Below are positions 61,461 to 64,000 of a stretch of 64,000 nucleotides of DNA, one piece after another. Each line of letters starts with the position of its first letter. Positions within the stretch are counted from its first letter, which is position 1. The notes below the pieces were generated by a model. It worked only from the letters and a program-made list of their open reading frames with translations, was not told the DNA's origin and searched no databases. The position numbers and the translations under genes were made by a program. The DNA is from Glycomyces lechevalierae (GTDB lineage: Bacteria > Actinomycetota > Actinomycetes > Mycobacteriales > Micromonosporaceae), in contig NZ_JAPZVQ010000010.1 of assembly GCF_027622945.1 (NCBI RefSeq), forward strand, positions 86,799-150,798, in the 5' to 3' direction.

Positions 61461-62180
61461 ATGGGCGGCTTCCCCGGCGGCACGGCCGTCTCACTCGTCA
61501 CCGTCTACGACTGGCCCACTGTGGACGGTCAGGCGGGCGGCAGCCCGCATTTGCACACCGCCTCCACTGAGGGGTACGTCGTCACGAGCGGCACCGGCGC
61601 GGTCGAGACGCTCTCGGGGAACGGCTACCAGCGGCACGACCTCGCGCGAGGGACCGTCCTGTGGTTCACCCCTGGGACGGTCCACCGCCTGATCAACGGC
61701 TCCGGCGACCTCCAGCTCGTGGTGGTCATGCAGAACGCCGGCATCCCCGAGGCCGGGGACGCCGTGTTCACCTTCCCCGAAGCGACCCTCGCCGACCCGG
61801 AGGCGTACTCCGCCGCCGCATCGGCACCGGCCGCCCCGGGCCTCACCGAGACCGAACGCGGCGAGGCCACCCGCGCCCGCCGGGACCTCGCCGTCGACGG
61901 CTTCCTCGCTCTGCGCGAACGCGTCGAAGCCGAGGGCCCGGCGGCCATGAAACCCTTGTGGGACAGTGCGGCCCGGCTCGTCTCGTCCCGCACCGAGACC
62001 TGGCGCAAGCTCTGGGCCGACGGACCCAAGGCCCAGGCCGACGCCACGGGCGCCCACTTGGACGCCCTCGCGAAGGCCGACCCTGCCCACCTCTGCGACG
62101 CCCACGTCGCCGACGCGGGCGGCCCGGCCGCCAAATGGGGCATGTGCGGACGCCTCGAGACCTGGGACCTGCGCCCCTGA
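61461..62180 (+). CDS. Cupin-domain protein with helical C-terminal region
   Basis: A 239-residue protein. The N-terminal cupin (about 10-100) carries SPHLHTASTEGYVVTSGTG and WFTPGTVHRLIN, which give the metal-binding His/Glu set. The C-terminal 130 residues are mostly helical with no known family. It starts 2 bp after the PmoA-like stop, so it belongs to the same operon. It may be a sugar isomerase or sensor; the function is inferred from context. Confidence 0.8.
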   Translation: MGGFPGGTAVSLVTVYDWPTVDGQAGGSPHLHTASTEGYVVTSGTGAVETLSGNGYQRHDLARGTVLWFTPGTVHRLINGSGDLQLVVVMQNAGIPEAGDAVFTFPEATLADPEAYSAAASAPAAPGLTETERGEATRARRDLAVDGFLALRERVEAEGPAAMKPLWDSAARLVSSRTETWRKLWADGPKAQADATGAHLDALAKADPAHLCDAHVADAGGPAAKWGMCGRLETWDLRP

Positions 62181-62322
62181 CCGAACGGACCACGGGCCGG
62201 GCGTCCACCACCGGAACGCCCGCCCCATTGTGGTCCGCGAGGCTCGCCGCCACCGCCCGCGCCGTCCCTACCTGACCGTGTGGCTCCGGTTACCATTGCG
62301 GCTGGACTTCGAAGGAGCGCAG

Positions 62323-64000
62323 TTGGTCGACCACAATCCAGCCGAGACCGGGATCATGATCGACGCCGCGACCACGGTCGACCGCGACGACGCCGTCTGG
62401 ATCGAACCCCACGGCGACGGCTTCGACGTCTGGATCCACATCGCCCGCGTCGCCGACCACGTCGAGACGGGCGGCCGCGCCGACACCGAGGCCCACAGCC
62501 GCGTCCACACCCGCTACCGGCCCGAGCACACCAGGCACATGCTCCCCGCGCCCGTGGTCGCAGCCGCCTCCCTCGAACCCGGCCGCGAGAACGAGACCTT
62601 CGCCGTCCACCTGCGCCTCGACCACACCGGGCAGGTCCTCTCCGCCGACCTCGGCCCCGGCCGCCTCACCACCTCCTGGATCATGACCCACGGCGAGGCC
62701 GCCACCGCCGCGAACGACCCCGCCCACCCGCTCCACGGCACCCTCGCGCTCGCCCTGCGCTTCGCCCAGACCATGCTCGCCGCGCGCCGCAACGCGGGAG
62801 CGCTCGCGTTCTACGACCTCCTCTCCGGCTTCGCCACCAACGAGGAGGGCCAGCTCGTCCGCCTCGACAGCGCCGAACGCAACTCCGGGTACATCATCGT
62901 GCAGGAGTTCATGATCGCCGCCAACGCGCAGATCGCGGCGTGGGCCGTGCGCGAGGACCTGCCGATCCTCTTCCGCAACCACCGCCTCGCCGCCGTCGCC
63001 GGCGACCCCGCCGAACTGCGCGCCGAACTCGACTCGATCGCCGCCGCCGGGGACGGCACCGCCTTCGAGATGCTCCGCACCCGCATGCGCATGGTCGCCC
63101 GCGCCGCCACCTACGCTCCCACCGTGCACGGCCACCACGGCCTCCAACTGCCCGCGTACACGCACGCGACCAGCCCGATCCGCCGCTACCCCGACCTCAT
63201 CGTCCAGCGCATCCTGCTCGCCGCCGCCCTCGGCCGCCCGAGCCCCTACCCGATCGAGGAACTGGACGCGATCGCCGCGCACGTCAACGAACGCGTCGAG
63301 GAGGAGCGCCGCGCCAAGGCCGAGTACTTCAAGCAGAAGGCCCACGAGCAGACCGCGAAGCACGCCGAGGCCGCCGACTTCACCGCCCTGCCCTACAAGC
63401 AGTTCGCCCGCGTCCTCCAGTTCGCCGTCGAACGCGGCGAGAACCCCGTCGGCCTGGCCGCCGACACCGCCCGCCGCCTCGACGCCCGCGAGCTCCAGCT
63501 CCGCGAGTTCGCCTCCGTCTACCTCTACGGCCGCGGCGAGTTCGAGCCGCTGCGCGAGCGGATGAACCGGATGCTCGCGGACGAGCCGCAGCAGGCCCAG
63601 TCGATCGTCAACGTCTACCTGCAGGACCGCCTCGGCGGCCCGGTCAGCAACGAGACGAACGTGCTCTGGACCGTGGAGGACGCCCCCGGCTTCGAAGGAC
63701 CCCTGTTCTCCGCGCAGGTCTCCATCCGCTACAACGGCGAGCAGGTCGACTCTCCGAAGCGTCTGCAGCGCAACAAGAAGGAAGCCCGCAACCAGGCCGC
63801 CCTGGCGCTCGTGGCCGCGCTGGCGGGCCTGCCCGACCCGTCCGCGGACGCGGCCGCCAAGCCGCGCACGGAGGCCGCGAAGAAGCTCCTCGTGGACGCC
63901 GGGGTCAACCCGGCCGAAGCGGTCCAGATCTACGCCGCCCGCGGCGTCGTCAAACCCCTCACGTGGGATTTCTCGGTCGACGGCCCCTCGCACGAGCGGG
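62323..64000 (+). CDS. RNB-domain ribonuclease with dsRNA-binding-like C-terminus, 3' end outside window
   Basis: At least 559 residues, open at the right edge. The RNase II/R catalytic domain begins almost at the N-terminus with IMIDAATTVDRDDAVWIE (Asp14, Asp20, Asp22, Asp23 as in the RNase II metal site) and continues to HATSPIRRYPDLIVQR. There are no cold-shock or S1 domains. After about residue 420 come two dsRBD-like units: SIVNVYLQDRLGG ... NKKEARNQAALALVAALAG, and DAGVNPAEAVQIYAARG ... GPSHER, cut by the edge. The TTG at 62323 has GAAGGAG five bases upstream; ATG 62356 is an alternative. It would degrade RNA 3' to 5'. Confidence 0.85.
   Translation, partial: MVDHNPAETGIMIDAATTVDRDDAVWIEPHGDGFDVWIHIARVADHVETGGRADTEAHSRVHTRYRPEHTRHMLPAPVVAAASLEPGRENETFAVHLRLDHTGQVLSADLGPGRLTTSWIMTHGEAATAANDPAHPLHGTLALALRFAQTMLAARRNAGALAFYDLLSGFATNEEGQLVRLDSAERNSGYIIVQEFMIAANAQIAAWAVREDLPILFRNHRLAAVAGDPAELRAELDSIAAAGDGTAFEMLRTRMRMVARAATYAPTVHGHHGLQLPAYTHATSPIRRYPDLIVQRILLAAALGRPSPYPIEELDAIAAHVNERVEEERRAKAEYFKQKAHEQTAKHAEAADFTALPYKQFARVLQFAVERGENPVGLAADTARRLDARELQLREFASVYLYGRGEFEPLRERMNRMLADEPQQAQSIVNVYLQDRLGGPVSNETNVLWTVEDAPGFEGPLFSAQVSIRYNGEQVDSPKRLQRNKKEARNQAALALVAALAGLPDPSADAAAKPRTEAAKKLLVDAGVNPAEAVQIYAARGVVKPLTWDFSVDGPSHER

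Overview
The window comes from a high-GC Gram-positive actinobacterium. Support for this: strong C/G third-position bias, many GTG and TTG starts, a CoaE-GrpB fusion, a gene order of tRNA, ANTAR response regulator, polA, rpsA, coaE and uvrB, and a sugar ABC importer with no ATPase gene of its own. The gene style fits the Glycomycetales/Micromonosporales area, but the sequence alone does not fix a genus.

Layout. (1) 1-12694: a same-strand polysaccharide cluster with a large truncated secreted glycosidase, a GH43 enzyme, a GH127 enzyme with an inserted LamG-like module, a binding protein with two permeases, and a second, cytoplasmic-looking GH127. It reads as uptake and breakdown of L-arabinofuranose-rich plant glycans. 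(2) 12861-17409: an inositol monophosphatase, an HxlR regulator divergent from an MFS exporter, and a VOC protein divergent from a WYL regulator. (3) 17484-18030: eight degenerate tandem repeats with a period of about 75-80 bp. (4) 18624-32413: a 13,790-bp integrated element. A large serine recombinase has put it inside a DUF222/HNH (REP13E12-type) gene. The two gene halves lie at 18006-18623 and 32405-33496 and rejoin in frame at a shared TGC codon. The two inner ends rebuild a nearly perfect 42-bp palindromic attP. (5) 33836-41071: KptA, DUF1304, FHA, a Ser/Thr kinase, RidA/MarR, an acidic Ca-binding-like repeat protein and a three-gene molybdo-oxidoreductase operon. (6) 41181-55669: a housekeeping block with tRNA-Leu, an ANTAR regulator, polA, rpsA, coaE-grpB, uvrB, a Mn riboswitch with terC, and bioB. 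(7) 55737-62180: a LacI-controlled sugar cluster (GH3, Gfo/Idh, PmoA-like, cupin). (8) 62323 to the end: an RNB ribonuclease with C-terminal dsRNA-binding-like domains, cut by the window edge.

The element is the most interesting part. Its cargo is a replication-relaxation protein near an iteron-like inverted repeat, a leftward set of overlapping small genes, an XRE/TPR regulator coupled to a flavoprotein, a DUF6883/DUF4926 pair that looks like toxin and partner, and a 1452-residue STAND-type NTPase of clearly lower GC. The NTPase has an N-terminal nuclease-like domain and long helical repeats, an Avs-like layout. No conjugation machinery is visible, so this looks like a small mobilisable or site-specific island carrying a candidate anti-phage system. 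A G/C homopolymer tract at 20381-20491 inside the element may be a sequencing or assembly fault.
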